NCBI RefSeq assembly: GCF_000010665.1
Contig: NC_012796.1
Coordinates: 4,674,001-4,738,000, forward strand
Reading direction: 5' to 3'
Length of the DNA stretch: 64,000 nucleotides
DNA from: Solidesulfovibrio magneticus RS-1
GTDB taxonomy: Bacteria; Desulfobacterota; Desulfovibrionia; Desulfovibrionales; Desulfovibrionaceae
The notes beneath the pieces are model-generated. The model was not told the origin of the DNA, ran no database searches, and saw only the letters and a list, made by a program, of their open reading frames with translations. Numbering within the stretch: position 1 is the stretch's first letter; the number at the start of each line of letters is the position of its first letter. The position numbers and the translations under genes are program-made. Positions 8,935 through 18,180 of the stretch are shown in pieces.

Positions 8935-9320
8935 TGGCTATCCTCGGATGGTGACGGGTATGGCGTCTATGCTACGTGAAGTGAAGTGGGCGGGGCTGCG
9001 GCAGACTGCCAGGCGCACCTGATTCGGCAAGCCAAGGCACTCTCGGAACGGAAAGACACCGAAATAGCAAAGTGCGCACGTAGATGCACAAGGAGCGGAT
9101 GCGGTTTTGCCATATGGCGAAAAAGCCCCGCTCTCAGTCGGCGAATGGAACATGTTCTAAGCCCATTTGATTCTCCTCGTGAGCAAGTACTACGACCGGC
9201 AAAACGACGCCGGCAAACTGACCAGACGCTTAGTTCAGGAGATGGAATATCTGTGGCAGTTCCTCAAGGAAGCCGGGGTGGAGCCGGCGAATAATCACAC
9301 CGTGCGGATTCTGTGTATTC
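8935..9320 (+). pseudogene. IS66-like transposase fragment, frameshifted
   Basis: Remnant of a different IS66-type transposase from the two full elements. One frame reads WAGLRQTCQAHLIRQAKAL then SERKDTEIAKC. After a shift, MRFCHMAKKP appears, then VGEWNMF in yet another frame, and finally ILLVSKYYDRQNDAGKLT and WQFLKEAGVEPANNH, the region before the catalytic Glu. No start codon, upstream half or end is visible. It fills the gap between the MCP gene and the next kinase; nothing else is recognisable in 8842-9461. Confidence 0.65.
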
Positions 9321-9461
9321 CCCCCGGAGGTTTTGAATATATATTTGACCTTTAGCCGGACAGCACTGTATACCAAACTAGACTCCTTCTGCTTGACCAG
9401 ATATTTCGGTGGCCCAGATTTACACTTCCAGGATTTGCTGCATATATGAATGGTGGTATAT

Positions 9462-12368
9462 ATGAACAACTGGCTTACTGTCGCCCTTTTCGCCGGGACC
9501 GTCTGTTTTTCAATTGTCGGATTCCTGTATTGCTTCCTCTATGCCAAATATCGCAGTGCCTCGCTGATGCTATGGGGCATGGCGTGGCTGTCTCACGCGT
9601 TGCGCAATGTGACCATCCTTGTCAACACGACCTACGGCCCCATCGTCTACCTGGCCATCATGGAACAGATGCTGGTGGCCTGCACGGGATCGCTTCTGCT
9701 CCTGGGGTCGCTCTATTACGTCGGCAAGTCGCCAAGGAGATGGTTCTTCGCCGCAGTGGGAGGGGCCGTGCTGTGGCCCGTCGCGGCAGTGATGTTCGCC
9801 GTCCCCAATCCGTGGTTCTTCATCCCCAATTATTTTTTCTTCGGATCGAGCCAGATTTATAACGGCCTGGTCCTCATCCGAAAGTCGCGCGGCGAGAGCA
9901 TCGGCGGGCGCATTGCCGGATGCGCGATGATCCTGTGGGGCCTTCACCACTTCGACTATCCTTTCCTGCGTCCGATGGCCTGGTTTGCCCCATGGGGATT
10001 CCTCATCGGCGCGGTACTCGGACTTCTTGCCGCAGTGGCCATCATAATGGCCTACATGGAAGCGCTCCAAGCTGAATTGTCGCGCAGCGAGAAACGGTTT
10101 CGATCATTGTTTCACGGAAACAAGGCTCTATTCCTACTCATCGAACCGCTCTCCGGGAAAATCACGGACGCCAGCGCGGGTGCGGTCGATTTCTACGGAT
10201 ACAGCCTGGAAGAACTCAAGGGCATGAACATCAGCCAAATCAACATGCTCTCACCGGAAGAGATTGCATCCATGCGCGCCCTGGCCATGTCTGGATACAA
10301 GCAGCAGTTCATATTCCCCCACAAACTCAAGACCGGGGACGTCAAGACCGTTGAGGTAATTTCCACCCCCGTGGAGAGTGGGGGCAAGGAGCTATTGTTT
10401 TCCATCGTCCAGGACGTCACCGCGCGGCAAAAGGCGTTGGAAGACCTTGAGGAAAGCCGGGAGCGCCTGCGTGCCGTCGTGGAGAACGCGGCCGCCGCCA
10501 TCTACCTCGCAGATGAGAGCGGCCGGCTCGTGGAGGTCAACGCTGCGGCGGAACAGCAGACCGGCTATATGCGAGAAGAGCTCCTGGCAATGGCCATCCC
10601 GGATGTCGACGCGAATTCATCCAAGAACGACCCTGCTTTTTTCCAGGAAGTCATGCAGTCCGCAACCGGCATGACGTTTGAGTCGCGCCACAGGCACAAA
10701 GACGGCACAATTTTTCCGGTCGAGGTTCGTGCAGCCAAGCTGGAACTGCACAGCGTCCCGCATGTGCTGGGGATCGTGTCGGACCTTACGTCCCGAAAAG
10801 ATACCGAGCGCAAGCTGGCGGAAGCAAACAGGACCCTCGCCGCCGTCCTGGACGGCATCCCAGCCTTGGTAAACGTGGTGGATGTCTCCACCCGGGAAGT
10901 CTTGTTCATGAACCGGGCGCTGAAGGAGGCTCTGGGCAGGGATGGTGTCGGCGGAGTCTGCCATGCCATCTTCCGGGACAAGTCCTGCGTCTGTGAGAAC
11001 TGTCCCATCGAAAGGATGAGCGCGAATACGGAAGGGGAGGCCAACGCCAGCGTTTGGGAGGATCGCAACCCCATTTCAGGCAGATGGCAACTTAACCACG
11101 ACCGCATCCTGCCATGGTTCGACGGCAAGACTGTGCGCGTGCAGATCTCCCTGGACATCGGCCAGCGCAAACAGGCCGAAGAGGCCCTCAAGCAAAGCAA
11201 GGAAGAGGCGGAATCAGCCAACAAGGCAAAATCAGTATTTCTTGCCAACATGAGCCATGAAATACGCACCCCGCTCAACGGCATTCTCGGAATGCTTCAA
11301 TTGCTTAAGACTACTGATCCGAATGACGAACAGAAAGAGTACCTGTTGGGAGCGATCCGATCTACAAATAGACTGACCCGTCTTCTTTCTGATATTCTTG
11401 ACATCTCAAGGATTGAAGCAGGTAAGATGCAGATTGTTGAGTCAGAATTCGACATCAAGATGATTTGGGACTCCATTAGCGAACTTTTTGACATGGAGGC
11501 GCGTGGAAAAGGACTTCTTTTAGAGTTCAGGTGGGATAACATCCTGCCCATGCTATTGGTTGGAGACGAGGCTCGGCTTCGACAAATCCTTTTTAACCTT
11601 GTAGGAAACGCAATAAAATTTACTGAAAAAGGAAAAATCCGAATCGATGCTTCTTTATTGCCGAGATCAAGCGACTCTTCGGTCCGTGTGTTGGTGACAG
11701 TCAGTGACACGGGGATTGGGATTTCCGAGGAACAACTCAAGGACATTTTTGAGCCATTTGTTCAGGCTGAGGGCTCATATACTCGACGTTTCCAAGGGGC
11801 TGGCCTGGGACTTTCCATCGTTCGTCGGCTGGTGAAGCTCCTGGATGGAGACATATCGATCGATAGCACCCCTGGCGAAGGGACGACATTCTATCTCTCG
11901 CTGCCGTTCAAGCTTCCTGCAACTAAGCAGAAACCAGAGGAACTTGTCGCGCATGAAGTGTCATCCCCTGAACACAGTCCTTCGCGCATACTTCTCGCTG
12001 AGGATGATTCATTAAGCTCAATTACCTGCAAGAGGATGCTTGAAAAATCCGGCTACTCAGTCACTGCCGTAAAGGATGGCCAGGAAGCGCTACAACGACT
12101 GACTAAAGAGGACTTCGACCTGATCCTTATGGATGTCCAAATGCCTGTCATGGACGGCGTCGAAGCCACAAAGGCAATCAGGGGGGCAAGCAATCTTGGA
12201 GCGAAGTCGAGCATACCCATTGTAGCCATGACAGCATACGCAATGACTGGAGACAAAGAATCATTTTTGGCAGCGGGCATGGACGATTATATTTCGAAGC
12301 CTGTGGATAAGGCAGCGCTGGTTGAGGTGATTGAGAGAGTTATTTGCATGAAGGAAAAGATTCAATGA
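9462..12368 (+). CDS. membrane hybrid sensor histidine kinase (7TM-PAS-HK-REC)
   Basis: Inner-membrane hybrid kinase, about 968 residues from the ATG at 9462 (GGTGG upstream). The first 205 residues hold about six or seven hydrophobic segments. Two clear PAS domains follow (about 210-440). A third PAS-like unit has a Cys cluster (CHAIFRDKSCVCENCP), which might bind metal or sense redox. The H-box is [12 protein letters not shown] (His near 599), with N and G boxes NLVGNAIKFTEKG and [13 protein letters not shown] receiver has Asp near 891 in LILMDVQMPVMDG. There is no HPt domain, so phosphate must pass to another protein. The kinase-receiver half is closely related to the genes ending at 24524 and 40436. 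Confidence 0.93.
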   Translation: MNNWLTVALFAGTVCFSIVGFLYCFLYAKYRSASLMLWGMAWLSHALRNVTILVNTTYGPIVYLAIMEQMLVACTGSLLLLGSLYYVGKSPRRWFFAAVGGAVLWPVAAVMFAVPNPWFFIPNYFFFGSSQIYNGLVLIRKSRGESIGGRIAGCAMILWGLHHFDYPFLRPMAWFAPWGFLIGAVLGLLAAVAIIMAYMEALQAELSRSEKRFRSLFHGNKALFLLIEPLSGKITDASAGAVDFYGYSLEELKGMNISQINMLSPEEIASMRALAMSGYKQQFIFPHKLKTGDVKTVEVISTPVESGGKELLFSIVQDVTARQKALEDLEESRERLRAVVENAAAAIYLADESGRLVEVNAAAEQQTGYMREELLAMAIPDVDANSSKNDPAFFQEVMQSATGMTFESRHRHKDGTIFPVEVRAAKLELHSVPHVLGIVSDLTSRKDTERKLAEANRTLAAVLDGIPALVNVVDVSTREVLFMNRALKEALGRDGVGGVCHAIFRDKSCVCENCPIERMSANTEGEANASVWEDRNPISGRWQLNHDRILPWFDGKTVRVQISLDIGQRKQAEEALKQSKEEAESANKAKSVFLANMSHEIRTPLNGILGMLQLLKTTDPNDEQKEYLLGAIRSTNRLTRLLSDILDISRIEAGKMQIVESEFDIKMIWDSISELFDMEARGKGLLLEFRWDNILPMLLVGDEARLRQILFNLVGNAIKFTEKGKIRIDASLLPRSSDSSVRVLVTVSDTGIGISEEQLKDIFEPFVQAEGSYTRRFQGAGLGLSIVRRLVKLLDGDISIDSTPGEGTTFYLSLPFKLPATKQKPEELVAHEVSSPEHSPSRILLAEDDSLSSITCKRMLEKSGYSVTAVKDGQEALQRLTKEDFDLILMDVQMPVMDGVEATKAIRGASNLGAKSSIPIVAMTAYAMTGDKESFLAAGMDDYISKPVDKAALVEVIERVICMKEKIQ

Positions 12369-12547
12369 TGCAGCGGCAGAAGAGAGGCTACGTGATGACG
12401 GGGGACGGGGCGTGGCTTTGTCTAATTGGATGGGTGCTGGCGGGAATATATCACTGCCTGCTGAACGCCCCTTCCTGACTGTGAATCCAGTTGCCGTGGG
12501 ATTGGAGGTGAAGCGATGGAACTGGCCATCATCGGAGCAGTCACGAG

Positions 12548-15148
12548 TCTCATCCGAGTTTTGGAAATCTGATTGCCGCGTTTTGAAAAAGTACTTATAG
12601 AAACCATGCTTTTCAGCATTGATCTTCATGGGATATCCCCATGGCAGGAGGCTGTCCGATGCCGACCCCAAGCACCAATGCCCCCTCCCGCAGTCGGCCC
12701 TCATCTGACTCCAGCCTCCTCAATGATCTCAAGAAATCAAGCATATTGAATCCAACAAACTGGAGTCTCAGGCTTCGATTTTTGACTGTCCCCGCTGCTC
12801 TTCTTGGACTCGGCTGCTTGACCCTGGCCTTTATCTTCCAGCGATACCAGGATATGGTGGTCGTTGAATCCGTCGACAGTCGCCTGTCCGTGTTCCAACA
12901 CTGGATTCAAGACAAGATCACAAACGAATTCGACGTACTCTTGTCCGAAGTCTCGCCGCTCGCTGCCATGCCGGAAGTGATCGAGAGCATGCGCCAACGC
13001 GACAAGGACCACCTTGTCCGCTACATCCTACCCTATACCGAACGCCTGCGCGCCACCACCGGACGCGAATCACTCTATTTCCATTTTCATCTGCCACCGG
13101 CGGTTTCGTTTCTGCGCACTTGGGACGTGGATGCCGCCGGAGCCGACCTCACGGACATCCGGCCCATCGTGGTCAAAGCCAACAAGTACCGATCACCTTT
13201 TCGGGGCATCGAAGTCGGACCCGGCGGCGCAGCCATGCGGGCCATCATCCCCTTAAACGACGGGTCAGGCGAGCACATCGGCACAGTAGAAGCGGCCACC
13301 TCCCTTGAAAACCTGCTGGAGACCACGGCCCTGCCGCCTTATTTCGGAGCGATGCTTCTGCTCGACAAACGCTTTGAATCCGTGCTCGGCCAAAACCGCA
13401 TCCGGGGCGTTCACGGCAAATGGATCGTCGGGCGCGGTTTCAGCCTTCCCCAGGAAAACCGTGTCCTTGAAGCACTGGACAATGCAGGAGTACCCGAACG
13501 ACTAGGCAACGCCTTTTATCGCTTCCTGCCCCTGGAAGACTTCGAAGGCCGCGCCATCGGCGGCATCCTGCTCGGCTACGACTCCATGGCGTTGTTCAAA
13601 TCAACGGTCAGTGAGTCCCTGGTCTTCGGCCTTATCTTCCTGCTTGGGGCCATGGTGCTGTGGTTTCACATTTATTGGAACGTGGCCCGGGTGAAGCTGT
13701 TTCTCACGCATCTTGAACGCGTTCTCGGCAACACCGTCTCCGGAGACTTTACCGGACGCTTAGACACCACGCCTGTCCATTGCCTAGACATCCTGCACTG
13801 CACCAAAACAGACTGTCCGGTCTATCACGACCCCATGCGTATCTGTTATCTGGAAACAGGGTCCGAGGCTCTTTCGGCCGTCAGCCGCAACACCTGTATC
13901 TTTTTAAGCCGCTATAAACACTGCCGGCTCTGTCCAGTCTATGCCCGACGGCGCGGTGATGAACTTGTAGAGATGCGGCACACTGTCAACACCCTCGTGC
14001 GTCTCTGGGGCGGGTTTATGGGCCGGGTGGACCAGGTGGTCTCTGGGGTGCTGCAGACTTCGGAAGCCTCGCAAGGGCCGTCGTCACTGGGCCAAGTGAG
14101 CGCTTCCCTAGAATACATGGCCGGCCTGACCGCTTTTAGCCACGACATCCAGGGCGTTTATAACCGATGGGAAGTTTACAATATTTTAGGCGATGCCTGC
14201 CAACGCAGCCTGGGACTGGGGCAGTTCGCCATCCTGGAGTTCGCCGCCGACGGGCTTGCGACCAACGTCGCTGCCAACTGTTTCGCCGCCACCGACGCGC
14301 TATGTTCGGAGATGTTCGCCAGCCCTGAACTGTGCCGGGCCAAGCGCCTGGGCAAACCGGTCTTTTCCGAACCGACCCCGGCCCTATGCCCCTTTTTCCA
14401 TGTCGATCCAACTACCCATGTCCGATGCTGTCTGCCCATGGTCATGGGCGGGGCTGTGGGCGGCGTAATGACCTTTGTGACCGAGGCCGCAGCCTTTGCG
14501 AGCAAACGCTTGGCATTGTCCATCGTGCAGAAATACCTGACAGAATGTGCCCCGGTTCTTACTTCGCTCAATCTGTTGGAAATAACCCGAGAACAATCCC
14601 TGCGCGATCCGCTGACCGGCCTGCACAATCGCCGTTTCCTCGACAGCTACGTGCATCATTACGAAGAAATCTCACGGCGCACGGAAAAACGCGTCGGGTT
14701 TCTCATGGTTGATGTGGATTATTTCAAGCAGGTCAATGATAAATACGGACATCTGGCTGGAGACGCGGTCCTTAAGGAACTCTCCGGCCTAGTGCGCCAG
14801 ACGGTGCGGGCCGCCGATCTGGCGGTGCGCTTTGGCGGCGAGGAATTTCTCATTCTACTCCATGAAGTGCGCCCGAATTTCACCGCCGTGGTGGCGGAAA
14901 AGATCCGCCAGACTGTCGAAGCCCACGCTTTCCCCCTGCCAAATGGCACGACCATCCACAAAACCGTCAGCGTCGGTTTCGCCGAATACCCGACAGACGC
15001 CGCTTCCTTTTATAAGGCCATAAAATTTGCCGATGTGGCCCTGTACAAAGCCAAGGAAGGCGGGCGAAACAAAGTGCTTTGCTTTGAGCAGAGCATGTGG
15101 CGCGACCAGGAATACTAGCAGCAGCCTTTTAAAAACATATTTTCCTGA
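12548..15148 (+). repeat. duplicated diguanylate cyclase block, copy 1
   Basis: About 2.6 kb that closely matches 45500-48091. Similarity starts loosely near 12548 (GAGTTTTGGAA...), is strong from the start codon, and continues past the stop codon through CAGCCTTTTAAAAACATATT before ending abruptly. The left edge is approximate. Neighbouring genes at both copies are truncated at the block edge (recD2 here, a small ORF at 48062). Confidence 0.8.
12659..15118 (+). CDS. membrane diguanylate cyclase with Cys-rich linker, copy 1
   Basis: Predicted to make cyclic di-GMP from two GTP. 819 residues from the ATG at 12659 (AGGAGG upstream). TM1 (FLTVPAALLGLGCLTLAFIF) and TM2 (LVFGLIFLLGAMVLWFHIYW) enclose a periplasmic double-Cache-like sensor of about 270 residues. 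A HAMP-like stretch comes next, then a linker with seven Cys (CLDILHCTKTDCP, RICYLE, NTCIF, KHCRLCP) and a GAF-like region. The GGDEF domain has DPLTGLHNRRF, VDYFKQVNDKYGH and an intact RFGGEEF active site. No EAL domain is present. The seven Cys could hold a metal or Fe-S centre. It is nearly identical to 45606-48065. Confidence 0.93.
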   Translation: MPTPSTNAPSRSRPSSDSSLLNDLKKSSILNPTNWSLRLRFLTVPAALLGLGCLTLAFIFQRYQDMVVVESVDSRLSVFQHWIQDKITNEFDVLLSEVSPLAAMPEVIESMRQRDKDHLVRYILPYTERLRATTGRESLYFHFHLPPAVSFLRTWDVDAAGADLTDIRPIVVKANKYRSPFRGIEVGPGGAAMRAIIPLNDGSGEHIGTVEAATSLENLLETTALPPYFGAMLLLDKRFESVLGQNRIRGVHGKWIVGRGFSLPQENRVLEALDNAGVPERLGNAFYRFLPLEDFEGRAIGGILLGYDSMALFKSTVSESLVFGLIFLLGAMVLWFHIYWNVARVKLFLTHLERVLGNTVSGDFTGRLDTTPVHCLDILHCTKTDCPVYHDPMRICYLETGSEALSAVSRNTCIFLSRYKHCRLCPVYARRRGDELVEMRHTVNTLVRLWGGFMGRVDQVVSGVLQTSEASQGPSSLGQVSASLEYMAGLTAFSHDIQGVYNRWEVYNILGDACQRSLGLGQFAILEFAADGLATNVAANCFAATDALCSEMFASPELCRAKRLGKPVFSEPTPALCPFFHVDPTTHVRCCLPMVMGGAVGGVMTFVTEAAAFASKRLALSIVQKYLTECAPVLTSLNLLEITREQSLRDPLTGLHNRRFLDSYVHHYEEISRRTEKRVGFLMVDVDYFKQVNDKYGHLAGDAVLKELSGLVRQTVRAADLAVRFGGEEFLILLHEVRPNFTAVVAEKIRQTVEAHAFPLPNGTTIHKTVSVGFAEYPTDAASFYKAIKFADVALYKAKEGGRNKVLCFEQSMWRDQEY

Positions 15149-15569
15149 ATCCGTAGCCGCGTAGCTTGAAATCTCTCTTTGCCACCAACGAGGTGATTTT
15201 CAATGGTCCTTTCAGCCCTTTCTGCTCTTCCCAGGCCTGGCCGATCATCCCAACCCGTTTGGAGCCGACGCCCGACACATCGATGAGCTTCTGGATGTCT
15301 GCTTCAATGACGTCCAGAGTAGCCTCCCCGAACAGCTTGACGATCCTTTTTGCCATGACCGGGCCGATGCCCTTGATGAGCCAGATCCGAGGCACTTCTC
15401 AATTCCGTGGACAGAGGCAGGAGTAGTCGTCTTGTAATATGCAAGTTTGAACTGCTCGCCGAACTTGGGGTGATTGGACCACTCCCCCTTCATCTTGATG
15501 ATCTCACCCGGGAGAACGTCGTCCCAAGCAGCTAGAACTACCGCCCTAGCCCCATCGTCGGGGAGACGG
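15129..15569 (-). pseudogene. recD2: recD2-type helicase fragment, frameshifted
   Basis: Piece of the N-terminal part of a RecD2-like ATP-dependent DNA helicase. It reads DGARAVVLAAWDDVLPGEII, KGEWSNHPKFGEQFKLAYYK and VHGIEKCLGSG. A frameshift near 15395 then leads to LIKGIGPVMAKRIVKLFGEA and IDVSGVGSKRVGMIGQAWEE, the helix-hairpin-helix region of this family. All helicase motifs are missing. It starts right after the stop of the GGDEF regulator and is cut by the edge of the duplicated cyclase block, so the block probably landed in or replaced the gene. Confidence 0.75.
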
Positions 15570-15717
15570 TCAACGCACGAGTCTGTTGCGTCCGCCGGTT
15601 TTAGCGGCGTAGAGCTTCTCGTCGGCGACTTTGAGGAGATCCTCGAATCGCCCCAAATCCTCCTCGACCAGGCCGATACTGACAGTGAAGCATATCGTTG
15701 CGTCGGTCGTCTCCAGC

Positions 15718-15725
15718 TTTGATTC
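15718..15725. repeat. IS66 copy 2 target-site duplication, left
   Basis: TTTGATTC directly before the left end of the element; the same eight bases follow the right end at 18173-18180. Eight bp is the normal IS66 duplication length. Confidence 0.95.
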
Positions 15726-15778
15726 GTAAGCGCTCAATAAGGCGCGTCTTGTTAGGGCGAGCAGGAAGCAGGATAAGC

Positions 15779-17350
15779 TCAGGCAGGTATGATGAGGCTT
15801 TGAGGATCGCTGTACTGGGGCAGGAGGGCCTTGCGTTGGGCGTCAGTGGTTGCCGCCGGCAAGTGCTCGAAGAGGTGGCGCAGGTAGCGGTATGGCTCCA
15901 GCCCGTTGGCCTTGGCCGTTTCGATGAGGGAGTAGATGGTGGCCGAGGCGTCGGCTCCGCGCGGATGGCCTGAGAACAGCCAGTTTTTGCGGCCCACGGC
16001 AAAGGGGCGGATGGCGTTTTCGGCCAGGTTGTTGTCCGGACGCAGTCGGCCGTCTTCCAGGTAGACGACCAACCGCTCCCACTGTTTGATAGCATAGCCA
16101 ATGGCCTTGCCGAGCAGACTCTTGGGCGGGGTGGTGGCGGCGCGTGCATCGAGCAGCGCCTTAAGCTTGTCCAGGATCGGCCTGGATTTTTCGGCTCGCA
16201 GGACCTTGATCTGCTCCGGATTGAGCTGTTGCCTTTCGGCTTGGTGCTCCACGCCGTAGAGTTTGCCGATCAGATCGAGGACGGCATGGGCCGTGCCGCC
16301 TTTGGCCTTCTTGCCAGCGGACTTCTCGACCTCGACGAACTTGCGCCGGACATGGGCCAAACAGCCGAGATGGCGCAGGCCTTCCCGTTCGCCCAGGGCC
16401 TCATAGCCGCTGTAGCCGTCGGTCTGCAGATAGCCTTTGAAATCGCCAAGAATTTCCGCAGCCACGCTGCCGGCCCGGGTCGGATGATAGCGAAACAGGA
16501 CGACCGGTTTTCCCGGTGTTCCGCCCCGGGCGACCCACATAAATGATTTCGTGGTGTTGGCCCGGCCTGGTTCGGCAAGCACCTGGACCGTGGTTTCGTC
16601 CATGTTGACGATGGGGCCGGAACGAATTTCAGCGATGATCATGTCGATGAGCGGATCGCAGGACTTGGCTACGCGGATCATCCAGCCAGCCAGGGTTCCC
16701 CGGGAGATGTCCAGCCCCAGGCGAGCGAACTGATCCTCCTGGCGGTACAGGGGCAGCGCGTCGGCATACTTGGCCACGGCGACATGGGCCAAAAGGCCCT
16801 GAGTCACGATGCCCTGGGGGATGATTTGGGGTGGCATGGGCGCGGTTTTCACCGTCGGCCCATCGTCCTCCACACCTTCGCAGGTACGGCAGGCGTATTT
16901 TGGCCGGATGTGGCGGATGACCTGGATTTTGGCCGGCACGATGTCGAGCTTTTCGCTGACTTCCTCACCGATGCGGACCAGCTCAGCGCCGCAGGGGCAG
17001 GTCTTCTCCGATTCCGGCAGGTCGTGGATGATCTCCACCCGGGGCAGATCCGCAGGGATGGGGCGACGGCCGCGTTTGCGGCGGGTGCTCGCCGGGGCGC
17101 AGGCCTCCTCGAAGGTCTGCGGTTTGTGCTCCTCCGCAGTCTGCTCGGCCTCGTCGAACAGGGAGAGCTGCTGCTCCTGGCCGGTACGGGGCTTTTTCTC
17201 GGACTTCGGGCCGTAAATGATCAGGTTCAGGAGCTGAAGGCGCTGCTCAAGTTGGACGATGTGCTCTTGCTGGTCAGCCTGACTGGCAGCCATGTTGACA
17301 ATGAGAGCTTTCAGTGCGGCAGGGTCGTCAGGGAGGGAATTGATGTCCAC
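15779..17350 (-). CDS. tnpC: IS66 transposase TnpC (DDE), copy 2
   Basis: Same 523-residue length and motifs as the gene at 1325-2896: NMDETTVQVL, LQTDGYSGYEAL and NNLAENAIRPF carry the DDE residues. Scattered substitutions (for example KSCDPLIDMIIAEIRSGP here versus KACEPLIDMIITAIRSGP) show that the two copies are separate arrivals or have diverged slightly. The gene is open and probably functional. Confidence 0.97.
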   Translation of the reverse strand: MDINSLPDDPAALKALIVNMAASQADQQEHIVQLEQRLQLLNLIIYGPKSEKKPRTGQEQQLSLFDEAEQTAEEHKPQTFEEACAPASTRRKRGRRPIPADLPRVEIIHDLPESEKTCPCGAELVRIGEEVSEKLDIVPAKIQVIRHIRPKYACRTCEGVEDDGPTVKTAPMPPQIIPQGIVTQGLLAHVAVAKYADALPLYRQEDQFARLGLDISRGTLAGWMIRVAKSCDPLIDMIIAEIRSGPIVNMDETTVQVLAEPGRANTTKSFMWVARGGTPGKPVVLFRYHPTRAGSVAAEILGDFKGYLQTDGYSGYEALGEREGLRHLGCLAHVRRKFVEVEKSAGKKAKGGTAHAVLDLIGKLYGVEHQAERQQLNPEQIKVLRAEKSRPILDKLKALLDARAATTPPKSLLGKAIGYAIKQWERLVVYLEDGRLRPDNNLAENAIRPFAVGRKNWLFSGHPRGADASATIYSLIETAKANGLEPYRYLRHLFEHLPAATTDAQRKALLPQYSDPQSLIIPA

Positions 17351-17399
17351 GGCCCGAACAATCTCTCATTATTATTCAATTTAATCAAGGCAATACTGT

Positions 17400-17753
17400 C
17401 TAAAAGAGCGTCGAATACTCCAGACGGGAGTGTCCCGTCACGGCCAGGGGATCGAGACCATCAAGCAGCCAGGCCAGTTGCCGGGAGTCAATGGCAAGCA
17501 CCTCCGCCTCGCGGGTTGGCCAGCGAAACACATGCCGCTCCAGACGCTTGTGCCACAGACAAAAGCCGTTGCGATCCCAGTAGAGCAGCTTGATGATCGT
17601 CCGGCTGCGGTTGCAAAAGCCGAAAAGGTGACCGGCAAACGGATCGAGTTGCAGCTGCCGTGAAACCAGGATGGACAGCCCGTCGATGGACTTGCGCATG
17701 TCTGTGGCTCCCAGAGCCAAATAAACCCGGACGCCGCTTACCGGCGACATCAT
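17400..17753 (-). CDS. tnpB: IS66 accessory protein TnpB, copy 2
   Basis: 117-residue accessory protein that differs from copy 1 at only a few positions (DPFAGHLFGFCNRSRTI). I start it at 17753 (MMSPVSG), where it overlaps the tnpA stop by four bases as in copy 1. A longer upstream reading in this frame is tnpA sequence out of frame. Confidence 0.96.
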   Translation of the reverse strand: MMSPVSGVRVYLALGATDMRKSIDGLSILVSRQLQLDPFAGHLFGFCNRSRTIIKLLYWDRNGFCLWHKRLERHVFRWPTREAEVLAIDSRQLAWLLDGLDPLAVTGHSRLEYSTLF

Positions 17754-18100
17754 AGCCGTGTCAGCGTGCGGACAAGCTTTTCCAGCACCGGCGCGGCGAA
17801 GTTGCCTCTGATCTCGATGCGAAAGGCGTTGCCCACGTGCACTAGGATCGGTGCCGGCACGGTTGCCATGTCCGCCTGGGCCGACGCCGGCAGAGGCACG
17901 GGAACGAGGGTGACGCAGGACGCGCCCTCCTTGCCAGTCGCTGCCTCCAAACGCTTCCGCCAATAGCCCATGGAACTTTGGGAAAGACCCTGCCGCCGGC
18001 AGTAAGCCCCCTGGCTCAGGCCGCTACGATGCCAAGCCTCAATATGTTCAGACCAGTACGCCGCCTTCTCGAAACTGAGCTCTGCTGATGACGCTGCCAT
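17750..18100 (-). CDS. tnpA: IS66 protein TnpA, copy 2
   Basis: 116-residue helix-turn-helix protein with WHRSGLSQGAYCRRQGLS and YWRKRLEA. An AGGAGG site precedes the ATG at 18100. Compared with copy 1 it differs more than the other two genes do, chiefly in the first 15 residues and in the region around 45-80. Confidence 0.95.
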   Translation of the reverse strand: MAASSAELSFEKAAYWSEHIEAWHRSGLSQGAYCRRQGLSQSSMGYWRKRLEAATGKEGASCVTLVPVPLPASAQADMATVPAPILVHVGNAFRIEIRGNFAAPVLEKLVRTLTRL

Positions 18101-18172
18101 GGTCGCCCTCCTGTGGGATAAACCATGACAGAAAACTCAAGCGGCGTAAGAAGGGGTTGATTGACCGGTTAC

Positions 18173-18180
18173 TTTGATTC
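18173..18180. repeat. IS66 copy 2 target-site duplication, right
   Basis: TTTGATTC directly after the right end of the element, matching 15718-15725. Confidence 0.95.

Larger units (their letters stand above)
15726..18172 (-). mobile_element. IS66-family insertion sequence, copy 2 (2447 bp)
   Basis: Complete element of the same length as copy 1. Its left end starts GTAAGCGCTCAATAAGGC and its right end finishes GATTGACCGGTTAC, imperfect inverted repeats. It is flanked by the 8-bp duplication TTTGATTC and carries tnpA, tnpB and tnpC on the minus strand. It lies within a GGDEF response regulator gene in the same orientation as that gene. Confidence 0.96.
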
